Of a stretch of DNA of 64,000 bases, positions 12,196 through 24,600 are shown piece after piece. The notes beneath the pieces are model-generated. The model saw only the letters and a list, made by a program, of their open reading frames with translations. It made no database searches and was not told where the DNA came from. A program made the position numbers and the translations under genes. Origin of the DNA: Magnolia sinica (lineage: Eukaryota; Streptophyta; Magnoliopsida; Magnoliales; Magnoliaceae); NCBI RefSeq assembly GCF_029962835.1, contig NC_080582.1, positions 75,264,177 through 75,328,176 of the forward strand. The letters run 5' to 3'. The first letter of the stretch is position 1. Each line of letters opens with the position of its first letter.

Positions 12196-12830
12196 CTAAA
12201 GCTCATACAGATCAAACTCCTATGTAGTCTCTGTATGAGCCACCGGTTAGTGTATACATAAATGTTATTTGTTAGCCTCTAGGAATCCTTTGTAAGTCTC
12301 TGAGTGAGCCTCCGATAGAAGTGTACGTAGTCTCTGTATGAGTTTCCAGTAAGAGCGTATGTAGTCTTTGTGTGAACCTTCAGCAGGAGTGTAAATAGGT
12401 CCTTATATAAGACCACAAAGGTTTGTGGTGAAACTATAGAAAACCATTGTAAATGTTAATGGTGAACCTATAAAAAACCACTGAGATAGTAAATCCGAAA
12501 AAGTTGAGTTTGAGTTTGTCATCTAGTAATGGAGTAGGGATTTAGCCGAACCACTATACATCATTGTGTTTGCGATTATTTGTGTATGCTATTAAATTTA
12601 TGCTTATGAATGTTTTGTTTAATTTGTATGAACACATAAATAGAATGTATGCCAGGTACTTAATTTAATGCACACACAATTGAAATTTATATCTCACCTT
12701 ATAAACTACTTGCTCAATTAGTTATATTATTTATAGTTTATGATCTTGCATCAATTTAGCCTTGTGGCTTAAATTACATTAATTAGTAAACATTTTTAAG
12801 TGATCATATTCACCCCCCTCCCCCTAGGAC
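12196..12830 (+). mobile_element. Copia LTR-like remnant
   Basis: The order GTAGTCTCTGTATGAG repeats, GTGAACCTATAAAAAACCAC, GGAGTAGGGATTTAGCCGAA, CCACTATACATCATTGTGTT and then ATTCACCCCCCTCCCC is the usual text of the R-U5 end of a plus-oriented Copia LTR. A similar order occurs at 58790-59320. Its orientation is opposite to the adjacent gag remnant, so this is not simply that element's 5' LTR. Ends and target duplication could not be fixed. Confidence 0.5.
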
Positions 12831-13429
12831 TTAGCTATAATTCTAAACTCTATAAGCTTCGGCATGTCTGTTGGATAATCGTGCAATTTCATTTAGGATT
12901 TGTTTGGGCATACTTCTGCAAAAGGGGTTTAAAAAAAAAAAAGTTTGTCACGCATGCTTTTTGGGATGACACAATGAAAATAAATCTAAGTTAGGCTTTT
13001 AGTACTCATTTTGCCAAGTAGGGGATAAGGTCGGGTAAAAGTGCATCCTCCGCGCTACAAACTAGGGTTTAGCCCAAAACTTGAATGCAACGTTATTTAT
13101 AGTTGTTGCATTGGGCCATTGTGGTGTGTATTGCCTGCTTAGCGAGATCAACCCACCATAAAAGTGGAACACCCAAAAAGCACACTGATTCACTTACCAA
13201 GTGGGTTGCCACATGAATTCAGAGTTTTTTTTTTTTCTTTTTGTGATTGTTTATTGTTTTATAATGTGACTGACTTGATGATTGGTAGGCCTGATTTACC
13301 TTGTATTTTTTGAGAAATTAAGGTTATGGTTCTCCTTCGCTTTCTCTTATTTATAAATATGTTATAGTTATAGTAGTCTAGTGGATTACCTTATGGATAC
13401 ATCACTCTAATATTTTCCTTCAAGTTAGA
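12831..13429. other. No feature recognised
   Basis: AT-rich sequence with poly-A and poly-T runs. A 64-residue ORF at 12800-12994 has no recognisable content. Confidence 0.4.
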
Positions 13430-15460
13430 GCATGAAAGTCAACTGCTTTAAGCTTGGATACAATATTTAAAAGACAAGGCCATATGACACTCTTCATGAA
13501 GATATTAGCTAAATGCTTCTTAGACGTGAGATGAAGGGTACTGACTACCGAGGACGTTAGCGGCCAGCTTTTCACAAACAAAGTGACAATCAACCTCATG
13601 ATTTTGGTGTGTTAGTGGAACAACGAATTACAAGAGGTGTGAATTACAGCTTGGTTGTCACAAAAGAATGGTATGCCAAATGTAACAAGAACACAAAGAT
13701 AAACAAAACAAGAGCACAACTAAGTCACTTCACTAGTACAATTGCCTATAGCTCTATATTCCATCTCTACTCGAAGATCAAGCTACTCTAATTGTTTATT
13801 AATTACTCTTGCCTCCAAAAAAAATGTATAATCCAGTTATGGAATGACGATCAACAAAATAGCATGCTTAATCAACATCATAACATGCTTGAGTGTTGAG
13901 ATGGTTATGATTAGCATACAGAAGGTCTTTTTCCAGGGGCAACCTTGATGTAAGAAAGTATGTGATGAATGATTTCAAGATGATGCTAACATGAATCCTG
14001 CATAAATTGGCTGACAATGCTCAAAACATAGGCATTGTCTTGCTGAGTGATGGAGAGATGGATGAATTTACCCACTAAACATTGATACAACCCGAAATCA
14101 ATGAGAAGAAAAGACTATCTAATGAACAGCCGATGAATTGCCTCAATTAGCATCTTGATTGGGTGATTAGTGTTTCCATTAAGTGAGACCCTAACATACA
14201 TACAGTGGTCAAAACATCAATGGCATATTTTCATTAATAGATGAAAATTGTCCGTGGCAAATTGAACAATTTCCATAATTGGAAAGTACTCTAATGCCCC
14301 AAATCTTCAATCTCAAACTAACAAGAAAATTTATTTTTTTAATGAATAATATATCATTTGTATTGTTACTTGCTAACACGATATCATCAACATATACAAC
14401 TGATATCTGTTGGACATAGGCCAGTGGGGCCCGCTGGTGAGCAATCACTAGTGGGTGGGTCCCATGTATTTAGGCCTATTCCGGCCTCCTCTTTTTTGTT
14501 AGTTGGTTTTTCAAATTTAAAATTGAATTTGATTTTGGATGGGGGAGAAGACCGGATAATCTGGTCTCATCCAAACTCCAGCCTTTCCTATAAAAGGGAT
14601 AAGGCTCTCTCATAAGAACGAGAGAGAAAGAAGAATAGTGATACATAGTAAGTTGTCCATTTAGCTTGTCTTGGGACGATCTAATCCAGAGATTGTGATC
14701 CAGGGCCATCTATACCGTTGAAACAGAGGGGTGAATAGACCCATCTACTCCAGTAGTAAATAGGCGGGCCGCTGGATCTGAAGCGTTAATTTTCGGCTTC
14801 ATGAGGGTTCCATATCGTGTAGACTATCAGATCTTGAGGGCTCACGCTTCCGCACTTACTAATAATATCATCAACGTATACAACTAGAACCCTAATTCTT
14901 AACTAAGACGAAATAATCAAATGCGTACCTCTAAAAGTCAATCTGGAGGACAATAAAATTGAACCTTTCAAATTAGGCTTAAGAGTCTTGTTTAATATTG
15001 TAAAGAGCCTTCTTAAGATGACACATTTTTTCTTTAAATCCAAAAGAACATAATTGGAAAGGTGGAGTAGGTAAATCAATCTCTTCAAGTAGATTATCAT
15101 GAAGGAACACATCTTTAATGTCTACTTGATAAAGCAGCCAATATTTATGCACAGCAAGGGAAGCGGTCACGTGAACTGAGTTGAGTTTAGTAATAGAAGA
15201 AAACATATCATGATATTCCACTCATGTGACTTCTTAGTAAGTCCTTTTGCAACAAGAGAGGCTATGTACTAAGTCATAGATTCATCAAGATTATGCTTAA
15301 GAGTGTAAACCCATTTGCATCCAATTACATGCACTCCTCTTAGGAGCTTAACCTCCCATTCTCTGGAAGCGTATTGCATTCGGCCCTCGCCTAGATGATA
15401 ATTCGTCCAAGCAGAGCTCTGTGGGGCCACTGTGTTATCTACGCATTCCATGTCCATCCA
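13430..15460 (-). pseudogene. Eroded Copia pol (RT-RNase H), interrupted
   Basis: On the minus strand, in N-to-C order, the fragments read VIGCKWVYTLKHNLDES (start of RT, ~15330-15280), YHDMFSSITKLNSVHVTASL and YQVDIKDVFLHDNLLEEIDL (~15220-15060), a YVDD box near 14880, a second YVDD box (VVYVDDIVLASNN, ~14390), then GKFIHLSITQQDNAYVLSIV (~14050) and HEVDCHFVCEKL near 13570, all recognisable Copia RT/RNase H blocks. Stops and frame changes occur throughout. The two YVDD boxes flank a ~460-bp non-coding segment (14404-14863). Confidence 0.7.
14404..14863 (+). mobile_element. LTR-like insert between two YVDD boxes
   Basis: This segment has no coding content and splits the Copia pol remnant. 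It carries CCTATAAAAGGGATAAGG followed by CTCTCTCATAAG, as in the TATA-to-R region of an LTR read on the plus strand, and a TGTTGGACATAGG start at 14409. The right end is not a clean CA and the flanking repeat is a 21-bp near-duplicate (ATATCATCAACRTATACAAC) rather than 5 bp, so the insertion mechanism is unclear. It may also separate two unrelated pol fragments. Confidence 0.4.
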
Positions 15461-15899
15461 TTTTTTTAGATCATTTTAGAAATATGAACCCAAAAATGAG
15501 GCAAATTCAAGCTCAAGTGGACCACACAGTGGGGATTATACTCTCACCATTAAAAACTTATCGTGAGCGGCATAAGTTTTGAATCAATATGATACTTATG
15601 TTTTCCCTTTATCAAGGTCTATATGACCTTAGGAACAAGTTAGATGGAAAATAAACATCACGGTGACCCTTAGAAGATTTCAACCGTGAGTTTCATTATC
15701 CCCACTGCTTCCTATGGTGTGGTGCGGTCCACTTGACCATTGGACTCATACCTTAAAATGATTTGCTTCTGGTTCTCTTATCCAGGGACCTATTAAAGTT
15801 ATGGTGGTCCAAAGGACTATCCTATTGCATGGATGGCTCTAACATATTTCATCTTATCATCACAGTGAGAGTGACAACTTGATGCATGAATTGAATGGT
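15440..15899 (+). repeat. Foldback repeat (GTGGGCC family), ~0.45 kb
   Basis: It shows the family's usual order: a CCATCCATTTTTT start, CTCAAGTGGACCACACAGTG, a middle CTTATGTTTTCCCTTTATCA, then GTCCACTTGACCATTGGACT. The two halves are roughly inverted with respect to each other. The Copia element at 15905 sits at its right edge. Confidence 0.6.
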
Positions 15900-15904
15900 A
15901 TACA

Positions 15905-16252
15905 TGATGGCTGTATAAGCCAGAGATTTCCTTGGCTTTACAAAGCCTTAGATTTGAAGTCACTGGACACGTAAAAAATGAGAAGAGACTTTTCTACCTA
16001 ACGGTTGCTTACAAGCTTACTGACTTGATTGCTTTGTTATCTTCAACCGGATACACAAGATGCCAATTTATAGGCATTTGAATGTAATGTGAAAAGACAA
16101 AACTGCCCCTACTAAGAGCTTCCAACATTAAATATTCCTAGAAATTACACAAACTTTTCATCTTCCAAAAGCATATCCATGGGAAGTGTTATTGTGCTTT
16201 GGAAGATGAACAGTCACAGTTAATTGTTGGGCTTTGGTTTGCAATTCCAACA
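15905..16252 (-). repeat. 3' LTR of the Copia element
   Basis: 348 bp from TGATGGCTGTATAAGCC to AATTCCAACA. It is preceded by the target duplication ATACA (15900-15904). The end of the polyprotein frame runs across the internal boundary into it. Confidence 0.93.
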
Positions 16253-18035
16253 CTCCCCTTAAAACCAAAATCGGCTTCATTCCGAGCATCATTCTTAGTC
16301 GTTTGAATGCATCTGTCAGTAATGCCTTTGTGAAAATATCCGCCCCTGTTCCATAGTATGACAATACTCTAATTTCATTGTTTTCTGCTTCACATGATCT
16401 TTCAGAAAATGGTATCAGGTATCAATGTGTTTGCTTCTTCCATGCTGCACTGAATTTTTAGCCAGCTCGATTGCCGACTTGTTATCCACATATATGATTG
16501 TGGATTCTTCCTGCAGATGCTTCAGCTCCTTTAGTAGGTTTCTCAACCAAATTTTCTCACAGACAGTGGACGATACTGCCACGTACTCTGCTTCACATGT
16601 GGACAAGGCGACCACACTCTGCTTTTTTGAATTCCATGTGAAAGAAGTCATTCCGAGATAGAATACATAGCCAGTGGTGCTCTTTCTTTCATCTTGGTCA
16701 TCTCCCCAATCACTGTCTAAGTATCCATACAAAATTCTTTTTGCGGCTAGCCAGTGTGATTCTTTTGGTGCTTCCATGTACCTACTTAGAAGCCCAACAC
16801 TGTAGATGATATCCAGCCTTGTGATTGTGAGGTACCTTAGGCTTTCAATTAGACTCTTGAACATAGTCGAGTCAACGCTTCTTCCTTCTCCATCCTTTGT
16901 CAATTTTAAGCTCGTTGCTACAGGCGTGTTTACGGCATTATAATCGGTCATCTTGAACTTTTCAAGCAATTCTTTGGTATACTTCTTCTGAAATATATAC
17001 ATATCACCATGTTGTTGCTTCACTTCAATGCCCAGAAAAAAGGACATGGGACCTCCGTCGATCATCTCGAACTTCTTAAACATGGCCTTCTTGAATTCAT
17101 CAAACATTGGTCAGCTGTTTCCTGTAAATAGCAAATCATCAACATATAGGCAAGCTATAAGCATATCGCCATGAGCATTCTTCATGATGTAAACTGCATG
17201 CTCATATGGACATTGGGCGAAGCCGTTCTTGAAGATAGTTGTCAATACATGCATTCTAAGCACGTGGAGCTTGCTTCAACCTATAGAGGGCTTTCTTCAG
17301 TTGATACACCTTGTGTTCCTCCCTTTGTATAACAAAGCCTTCAGGTTGGTCAACATAGACCTCTTCTTCCAGAATTCCATTCAGGAATGCAGATTTCACA
17401 TCCAGTTGGTAGATCATCCAACTGTGATGGGCTGCAAGGGAGATAATCATCCTCATAGTGTCAAGGCGAGCAATAGGAGCGAAGACTTCTTCATAGTCCA
17501 CCCCGTACTTCTATTTGTAGCCCTTTGCTACAAGCCTTGCCTTGTAACGATCGATCTCACTATTAGCATTTCTCTTGATCTTGTACACCCATTTGACGCC
17601 AATAGTTTTCTGGCCATTAGGAAGCGCAGTCAGCTCCCATGTGTCATTTCTCTCAATGGCATGAATTTCTTCTTTCATAGCGATTCTCCAACATTCTTCT
17701 TTTATGGCCTCCTGAAATGTCAGAGGCTCATGATCTGCATACAGGCAGAAAAGATTGACCTCTTCAGTTTGCTCATAGATGTCGCTTAAGCTTTTCATTT
17801 TTATATGTGCCATGGGTGAGGACGAGCTGGCCGAATTTTGACTTGATGGAGTACTTTCAGGAGTGATGGAATGTACTCCTGGACTTCTGTGTACTGATGA
17901 TGCGGCCGAAGAAGGTGTTGCGGGCGTTTGCTCTTGACGGTCATGCCTTTCTTCATGTTCTTCTGTTTCGACTAGAATATCTTTGGTCGATTCTTCATCG
18001 TTCCATTTCCAAGCTTCTTCCTCACTAAAGACCAT
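16158..18035 (-). pseudogene. Copia reverse transcriptase-RNase H, broken
   Basis: In order on the minus strand: ELTALPNGQKTIGVKWVYKI and YKARLVAKGYK (start of RT), YEEVFAPIARLDTMRMIISL and YQLDVKSAFLNGILEEEVYV, the catalytic YVDDLLF (plus-strand ~17130-17150), the RT thumb YLDSDWGDDQDERKSTTGYV, then RNase H blocks STCEAEYVAVSS and DNKSAIELAKNS, and a tail ADIFTKALLTDAFKRLRMML. A TGA follows YVDDLLFTGNS and at least one more stop or shift separates the RT pieces. Catalytic residues survive although the frame is lost. Confidence 0.9.
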
Positions 18036-18099
18036 ATATCTATCACCACTACTTTATTGGTTAGTGGATTGTAGAGCTTGTAGGCTTTAGATCATTCAC

Positions 18100-18860
18100 T
18101 GTAGCCGATGAAGATGCATTTTTCGCCCCGATCATCAAGTTTCCTTCTTCTTGCTTCTGGAACTTAAGCGTAGGTAACACACCCAAAGATCCTTAGGTGC
18201 GCCACGCTCGGTTTGTAGCCACTCTATGCCTCCTGTGGTGTCATGTTTCTGACGCTCTTGGTTGGACACCGATTGAGCAGGTAGGCAGTACATGCAGTTG
18301 CCTCTGCCCAGAAGCTCTTTGGTAGGCCTTTCTCCTTCAGCATGGTCCTCGTCATGTCGAGGATGGTGCGGTTTTTCCGTTCCACAATTCCATTCTGTTG
18401 TGGCGTGTAAGCTGCAGTATGTTGTTGCTTAATGCCATGTTCCCTGCAAAAATCTCGAAATGTATTTGAGGTGTACTCTCCACCTCTGTCAGATCTGAGT
18501 ACTTTAATTTTGTGACCACTTTCAACTTCAACACGAGCTTTGAAAATTTTAAAGATAATGAAAGCGGAAGATTTTTCTTTAATGCAATACACCTAAAGTC
18601 TTCTGCTGAAATCATCAATAAAGGTAATAAAGTATTTATTACCTCCAAGAGAGGGTGTTTCAAGTGATTCGCAAATATCAGTGTGAACCAACTGAAGTGG
18701 TTCCTTTACTCTTCTAGACACTCCACTTGGAAAGGAGTTCCTTTGTTGCTTGCTGAGTATGCACGCCTCACACACATGTTCTAGAGATTCAATAGCCGGT
18801 AAGTCATGCACCATGCTTGATGAGGATAAGAGTTTAAGGCCACTAAAATGGAGATGCCCA
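18100..18860 (-). pseudogene. Copia integrase, broken
   Basis: The HHCC region starts near 18850 (HLCFGHLHFSGL, with a TGA where a Trp is usual before it, then CEACILSKQQRNSFPSG). The catalytic core follows with FIDDFSRR (first Asp), DRGGEYTSNTFRDFCREHGI (second Asp) and TPQQNGIVERKNRTILDMTR (Glu). A frame change lies between the first Asp and the rest, near 18592. Confidence 0.9.
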
Positions 18861-19330
18861 AAGCAAAGATGACATCTTCATGGATCATTCTTCACAAGTC
18901 CATAGAAACACTTCTCAACCTTTGTGTTAATATGGAGCGGAAACATGCGATTCTTCGCCATTTGGACTTGGGTCACAAGTCTTCTGTGAGCATTTCTTAT
19001 AGAGAGAGAATAGTTCTCCATGTGTATGATATACCCCTTCTCAAGGAGTTGGCCGATACTGAGGATGTTATTTTTCATGTTTGGTACGTAATACACATTG
19101 GAGATGTAATTTGGCTCACCATTCTTCTAATAGATTTTAACTTTTCCTTTACCTATCATGAGTATCTTTGATGAGTCGCCAAAACTCACATCACCACGAA
19201 TTCCTTCTTTGAGTTCCACGAACTCCTTTTATGAGTTCCACGAACAGTTCTTTGTTACCACTCATGTGGTTACTTGCACCAGTGTCAAGATACCACACAT
19301 CTGGTCGTTCATATGCCTTTTCTTATGCAA
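18861..19330 (-). pseudogene. Copia protease and pre-integrase region, broken
   Basis: The aspartic protease motif WYLDTGASNHMSG is readable near 19255-19300 on the minus strand. The GAG-pre-integrase block YYVPNMKNNILSIGQLLEKG follows at 19096-18878. Stops and shifts separate them. Confidence 0.85.
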
Positions 19331-19406
19331 GGAGGAGTATGGAGTCTTCTTGTTCATGGTGTGATGCTTCAGCATAGTTGGATCGTTCATCTTGATCCAC
19401 TTTACT

Positions 19407-20291
19407 TCAACACTCAGAGGCATAATAGCTGAATTTCTTGCAATTGTGGCATTGAACGTTCTTTATGTTTCTACAACCACGTATGAACCGGCCTCTACCA
19501 TTTTCTCTTCCACGAAAACTAGTAAAATTTTGTTGATTTTGTTGATGGCATGGATGATATCCACACCCTCTGCCTCTTGCACGATTGCTAGTGCCACGAC
19601 TCCCTCGTTGTGTATGGTCATTTTTTTGTTCATTTATAGTCACCTTAGACTCTAAGGCATGTTCAAGTGTTGAACCAGCATTCTTTTGCATTCGTTGTTC
19701 ATGTACTTGCAACGATCTCATCAGTTCTTTAATGGACAGTTTTTCCAAGTCCTTTTATTCTTCGATCGCCACAACCACATGCTCAAATTTAGTTGTGAGA
19801 GATCGCAATGCCTTTTCCATAACATGTATGTCTTCAACTTTTTCACTATTTTTTTTAAATTTTAATAATAACAATTAGACGTGAGAAGTAGTCAGGGATA
19901 CTTTCACCTTCCTTCATGTGCGCTGCTTCGAAGTTGGCTCTTAGTGTTTGAAGGCGAATCCGCTTCACTCGATCAACACCCTTGAAGATGGTGTCAAGGG
20001 TATCCCAAGCTTTCTTGCTTGATGTCGCTTCGGCAATCTTTTCAAATGTTGATTCATCCAACTTTTGATAGAGGAGGAACAAAGTCTGTTGTCTTTCTTC
20101 CTTTGATTTTTTAAAGCGGTTTTTTCTTCGTTGGTGAAGGCGGCTTCTTCCTCCATAGTAGGTTCTACATACTCATCGATGACAATTTTCCATAGTTCTT
20201 GCGACCTGAACAATGCCTTCATTTGGATGCACCACTTTTCATAGTTGTCTTTAGACAACTTAGAAACCTATGGCTGGATTGAGCTGGCCAT
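19407..20291 (-). pseudogene. Copia gag with CCHC zinc knuckle, broken
   Basis: The ATG at 20291 starts MASSIQP and then meets TAG, followed by KLSKDNYEKWCIQMKALFRS, the usual Copia gag opening. [20 protein letters not shown] and [20 protein letters not shown] follow in another frame, and the zinc knuckle CHNCKKFSYYASEC ends the domain near 19407. Confidence 0.88.
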
Positions 20292-20898
20292 CTTTTTTTT
20301 TTTTTTTTTAAAGAAGGAATGACTGATTTTTTTTTCTTTTAAAATGAAGGAGAGAGAGAGATGAAATAGAAAATAGATTTTTTCTTAGCTAGAAAAACTT
20401 TTGAAAACTGATTTTTTTTTAACAGGTTTTTTTTTAGCTGAAAAAAAAACTTTTGAAATCTGATTTTTTATTTTTGCTGAAAAATTGCTAAAATCTGAAT
20501 TTTCTTTATTTTTTTTGAACAGGTTTTTTTCTTGAAATCTGATTTTTCTTGGCTGAAAAAAAGATGCTGAAATTTGATTTTTTTTAAAAAAAAATTTTTT
20601 AACGGAAATTTTCTTTTCTTGGCTAGAAAAAATTGTTGGCAACTTCAACCAGGGAACTTAAAAAACTTGGCCCTGCAACCCAATTTTTTTTCTTAAACAG
20701 ATTTTTTCCTCCAAAAATTAATCTGTACTTGACTGAAAAACTGCGGGACACTTGGGTTTTTTTTTTTTTTTAATGCTGAAAAACTACTGGCAGTCTGAGT
20801 TTTTTTCAAACAGATTTTTCTTTAGAGAAATCTGTACTTGGCTATTAAAAAAAACTGAAAACTTCTTATAGAAAATGAACTAGGTTCTGATACTAGTT
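20292..20898 (-). other. Copia 5' untranslated leader, T-rich on plus strand
   Basis: Between the gag start and the 5' LTR the plus strand is made of imperfect repeats of CTGATTTTTT and GCTGAAAAA. On the element's own strand this is an A-rich leader. The primer-binding site lies at its upper edge. Confidence 0.7.
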
Positions 20899-21246
20899 TG
20901 ATGGCTGTATGAGCCAGAGATTTCCTTGACTTTACAAAGCCTTAGATTTGAACTCACTGGACAAGTAAAAAATGAGAAGAGAGTTTTCTACTCAACGGTT
21001 GCTTAAAAGCTTATTGACTTGTTTGCTTTGCTATCTTCAACCGGATACACAAGATGCCAATTTATAGGCATTTGAATGTAATGTGAAAAGATAAAACTGC
21101 CCCTACTAGGAGCTTCCAACGTTAAATATTCTTAGAAACTACACAACCTTTTCATCTTCCAAAAGCATCTCCATGCGAAGTGTCGCTGTGCTTTGGAAGA
21201 TGAACAGTCACAATTAATTGTTGGGCTTTGGTTTGCAATTCCAACA
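20899..21246 (-). repeat. 5' LTR of the Copia element
   Basis: 348 bp, same ends as the left LTR, followed by the target duplication ATACA at 21247-21251. Confidence 0.93.
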
Positions 21247-21251
21247 ATACA

Positions 21252-21677
21252 CACAACACAAACACAGTCCAACTAGAGAATTTGTCTCACACATGGTACA
21301 TCACACGCGAGCAGCCAGCAGGTCAAGTGGGTCCACTCATCACACGTGCAACATGTATACATTGAATATGGACCGTTGGACCATTCACAACCTTTTTAAA
21401 CACACATTCCTCGAGCTCCCCTGGCCCACCAGATGACTTCATCATCCCTATTTTTGTTCCAAGTCCTCCACGCATACAGGCCCACCCATACTTGCCAGGT
21501 TGGATGGTGGGGCCAATGTGGGGAGGTGTTCACTAGACAAAGTTTTTGAATTCCCAAAATACCCTCAACCATTTTTACTATTCCTCTAACAATACTAACT
21601 TGTAACAAACTATAACTGCCTTTTATTTCATAATGACAAGAACACCCTCACCCGCGAAAAAGTAACTAAAATAACAG
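21252..21677. other. Downstream flank of the PLD gene
   Basis: No recognised element or gene. The 3' UTR and polyadenylation site of the PLD gene should be in this stretch; the Copia insertion marks its far edge. Confidence 0.4.
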
Positions 21678-24600
21678 TTAGGTAGTGAGAATAGGGGGGA
21701 GGACATCTGATCTCTTCCCTTTCACACTAGCCATGGTGTCTGGAAAAAGCCCATCTTCAGGAAGCTCCGATAGCGAACCGTCTTCCATGGCCCACGCCCA
21801 CCCCGGGAACGGTAGAAGATGGCCAGGAAGATCTACCACCTCATCTGCTACATACTTCTCCCACAAACTCTCTGCAATTTTCTTCACCATCTTCACACAT
21901 TTGACTGACTCTGGCTCACTAAAGATGTGCATTAGGTGTGGGTGGTGGCTCATGAAATGCTCGTACCACAATGACATCCGGTAGCCGTAAACAAGGCCGC
22001 GGGCCCGCCCTTCGGCTTCGTTGGTGTGCCAGGGCTGGTATGAACCGTGCGCGATCTCTGTGTCCCTACCTCCATCGAGCGATCGCTGGTTTAAGTTCGC
22101 TGACCCAATAATCACGTACTCGTCGTCCACTGGGGAAATAAAATCCATTAGAGAAGATAATTAGGTAGGAATTTCAAATAATCTGAGATAGAACACTCGG
22201 TGGGGTTATCGCATGTGTATGACATTTTCAAGCTGTGTGGGCCCACCCTTTATGTTCATCTGGAATCTAAATCGTTTGTGTGGTGTGGCTCTCATTTTCA
22301 TTGTAAATCTCAAGAATTATCCTGATCTCGAATTCAGGTGGGACACACCACAGGGAGCAATGTACAATCATGGTGAAAATCTGTATGTTCACTTCTTTAT
22401 GGAGTGGTTGGAGTTCTGGTGTCCCTTCATCCTAGTGGGGTACACATAATAGCTGTGTTGGATGACAAATAGACAACTTGGTTGACCCTGCATTCCATAT
22501 TTCCTTTAGTGTGACCCACTTGAGTCATTGAGCAGGCTGGATTTTGGGATCTGGACCTAACATTGGGTGGAGCATCTAATGGACGGGTCTGATGGTATTC
22601 ATACATTACTGTGGGTCCCACATTCAAATGTATACATCCGAAAGTATGTGATCATTCCCCATACAAGGAAGCATATAGGATTACCACGGCTTGTTGAGGC
22701 CCGGCCCAACTATAAATTAAGGATCTGAGGGTCCATTAACTCTAGAGTCTGGACGAGCGATTGGGCCATGCACCATCCATGCTGTGGGCAGAGTAACCAA
22801 TAGATCTGGGCGTGGAAAAGTCAAACTGAGTTAAGGCTGACCCGACTCGATCCAGTTTTGAAACAACCCTAACCTAAACTCGAACCAATTTGGTACCGAC
22901 TCTAGCATGCCCGGCCAATCCAAGTCTAGGTTTGGCCCAAACTAATCTAGATAGAATCCGACCCGATCACAAGTACCAAGACGGGTCAAGTCAGCACAAG
23001 TCAAGTCAGGAGCAACAAGTATTCACGGGCTGAAATCATCATTGTAGCCTAGATTCACTCGCTAGAATTGCGGCCTCTCCATCAGCTACATGCCATTTCA
23101 AATACTGAACATAGATCGAGTATTTTTTTAATATATATGTACGAGTCAAAGTTTCAGATCAAGTCGAGTTAGTACCAAGTTGGATTTTGGTTCAAGTCGA
23201 CTCAAGTTACTAGGTGACTCGAAATCAACTCGGTTTGAGTTCAAATTGCACGAAGTCAACTCAATTCGGATCGACTCATCCACTTGGTTCTGAACAAGTC
23301 GGATCTGAATAAACCGGACGAGTCGAGTTTGCCGAGTCAAGTCATCTTGTGCCCAGCTCTAGCGACCAGCCCCACAAAACTAAATATGTCATGTGGGCCT
23401 TACACAACTCAAGCCCATATCAACCCAGTCCATGGGCCTGCATTCCAAGCCCACATGAAGTAAGCCCAAACCTCCACTCATCAGGCAGGCCACACTTGTG
23501 TGAGAAAATAGAGAGCAAAAAATACCAGCACCAGCAATCAACGTTCAACGTACATGTATGGCCGGAATGTTAAGTGGGCCACCCTGAATTTTAGTCTAGT
23601 CCATTCAAGCACTCGATGTAATGGCCTGGATCTTACACATGTGTACTTTGTTGGCACGTGTGCCATCACCTCATCAAGTACATTTATCAGCATGTCATTC
23701 ATGGGTTGCCCATGATGAGTTCAATCTCCAATCTGAGCCGTTCATTTTTAAATTGCACAGATTGTACATGGTTGATTGACCATTGAATGCTTGATCTATG
23801 TACCCTCAAGACCATCGCAACCACTAACATCCTATCAATGCAATATGGACGTACAGGTATTGGCCAGACATGTGGTGATTAGCACAGTTGCTCAGGTGGG
23901 CCACCATGTGATTGATAGTGGCCCAAGTGATCAACTCTTAAAATCCAATCAAGCAGTTTCCCAGTTGAATATGGATCCCTGCTGATTTTTGGACTTTTAT
24001 TCTTCCCTTTCCAGGCCACTGATCAGAACATGGCCCACCCAAATCAACGGTCCACATTATAATAAGATGCACATGGCAGTAAAAATCTCAATTACTGAAG
24101 TTCTTGTTTACGTACCGATCATGAGCTTTGCATGGACATAGATCAGAAATCGCCGGTTAATCTGAGCCCTCCAATAATCCGTCCCCATCTCCGGCCTCTC
24201 CGGAGCAACATACTCTCCTTCGCGGGCCAATTCTCGATTCCCAAGACAGAAGAAATTCAAATAATCGCTTGGATAAACCTTCCCTCTCAACCCCACATCT
24301 TGAATTGCATCTGCAATAATCCCATACATCATCTCCATCGTCCGCCGATTCCAATGCAAGATCGCCTGCACCGTGTCGCCCTCCGGCTCTCCTTCCGGCC
24401 ACATCGGCGTCACAACATAAACAGCAAACCTCTCTCCTTCTCTAATCTTACTCGCGATCTTAACTGCAATCTCGATCGGAACTAAATTCAAACACCCACA
24501 GTCCTGATCTCCGCTCCATGCATGACAGCTCCCAAAGAAGTACTGATTTTCAATGTAGATGAATCTCTTCGCTCTTCGAATTGCTTCGATGTACCCCACA

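Larger units (their letters stand above)
15905..21246 (-). mobile_element. Ty1/Copia LTR retrotransposon, near full length, inactive
   Basis: The element is 5.34 kb and reads on the minus strand. LTRs of 348 bp (15905-16252 and 20899-21246) begin TG and end CA, and ATACA flanks the element at 15900-15904 and 21247-21251. By eye the LTRs differ at about 23 of 348 positions (~93% identity), many of them transitions. The primer-binding site next to the 5' LTR reads AGTATCAGAAC, close to the initiator-tRNA-Met complement; a purine tract AAGGGGAG abuts the 3' LTR. Domain order is gag, protease, integrase, RT, RNase H, as in Copia. Stops and frameshifts mean it cannot make a polyprotein. It lies 431 bp beyond the PLD stop codon. 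Confidence 0.93.
22130..24115 (-). other. Intron of the PLD gene, repeat-filled
   Basis: The 1,986-bp intron holds a foldback repeat at 22215-22625 and a CGAGT/AAGTCGA-rich element at 22800-23365. The remainder, 23370-24115, is unassigned. Confidence 0.85.

Noticed and set aside
24132..24485. Plus-strand ORFs within the PLD exon
   Set aside because: They are antisense shadows of the conserved PLD coding sequence.
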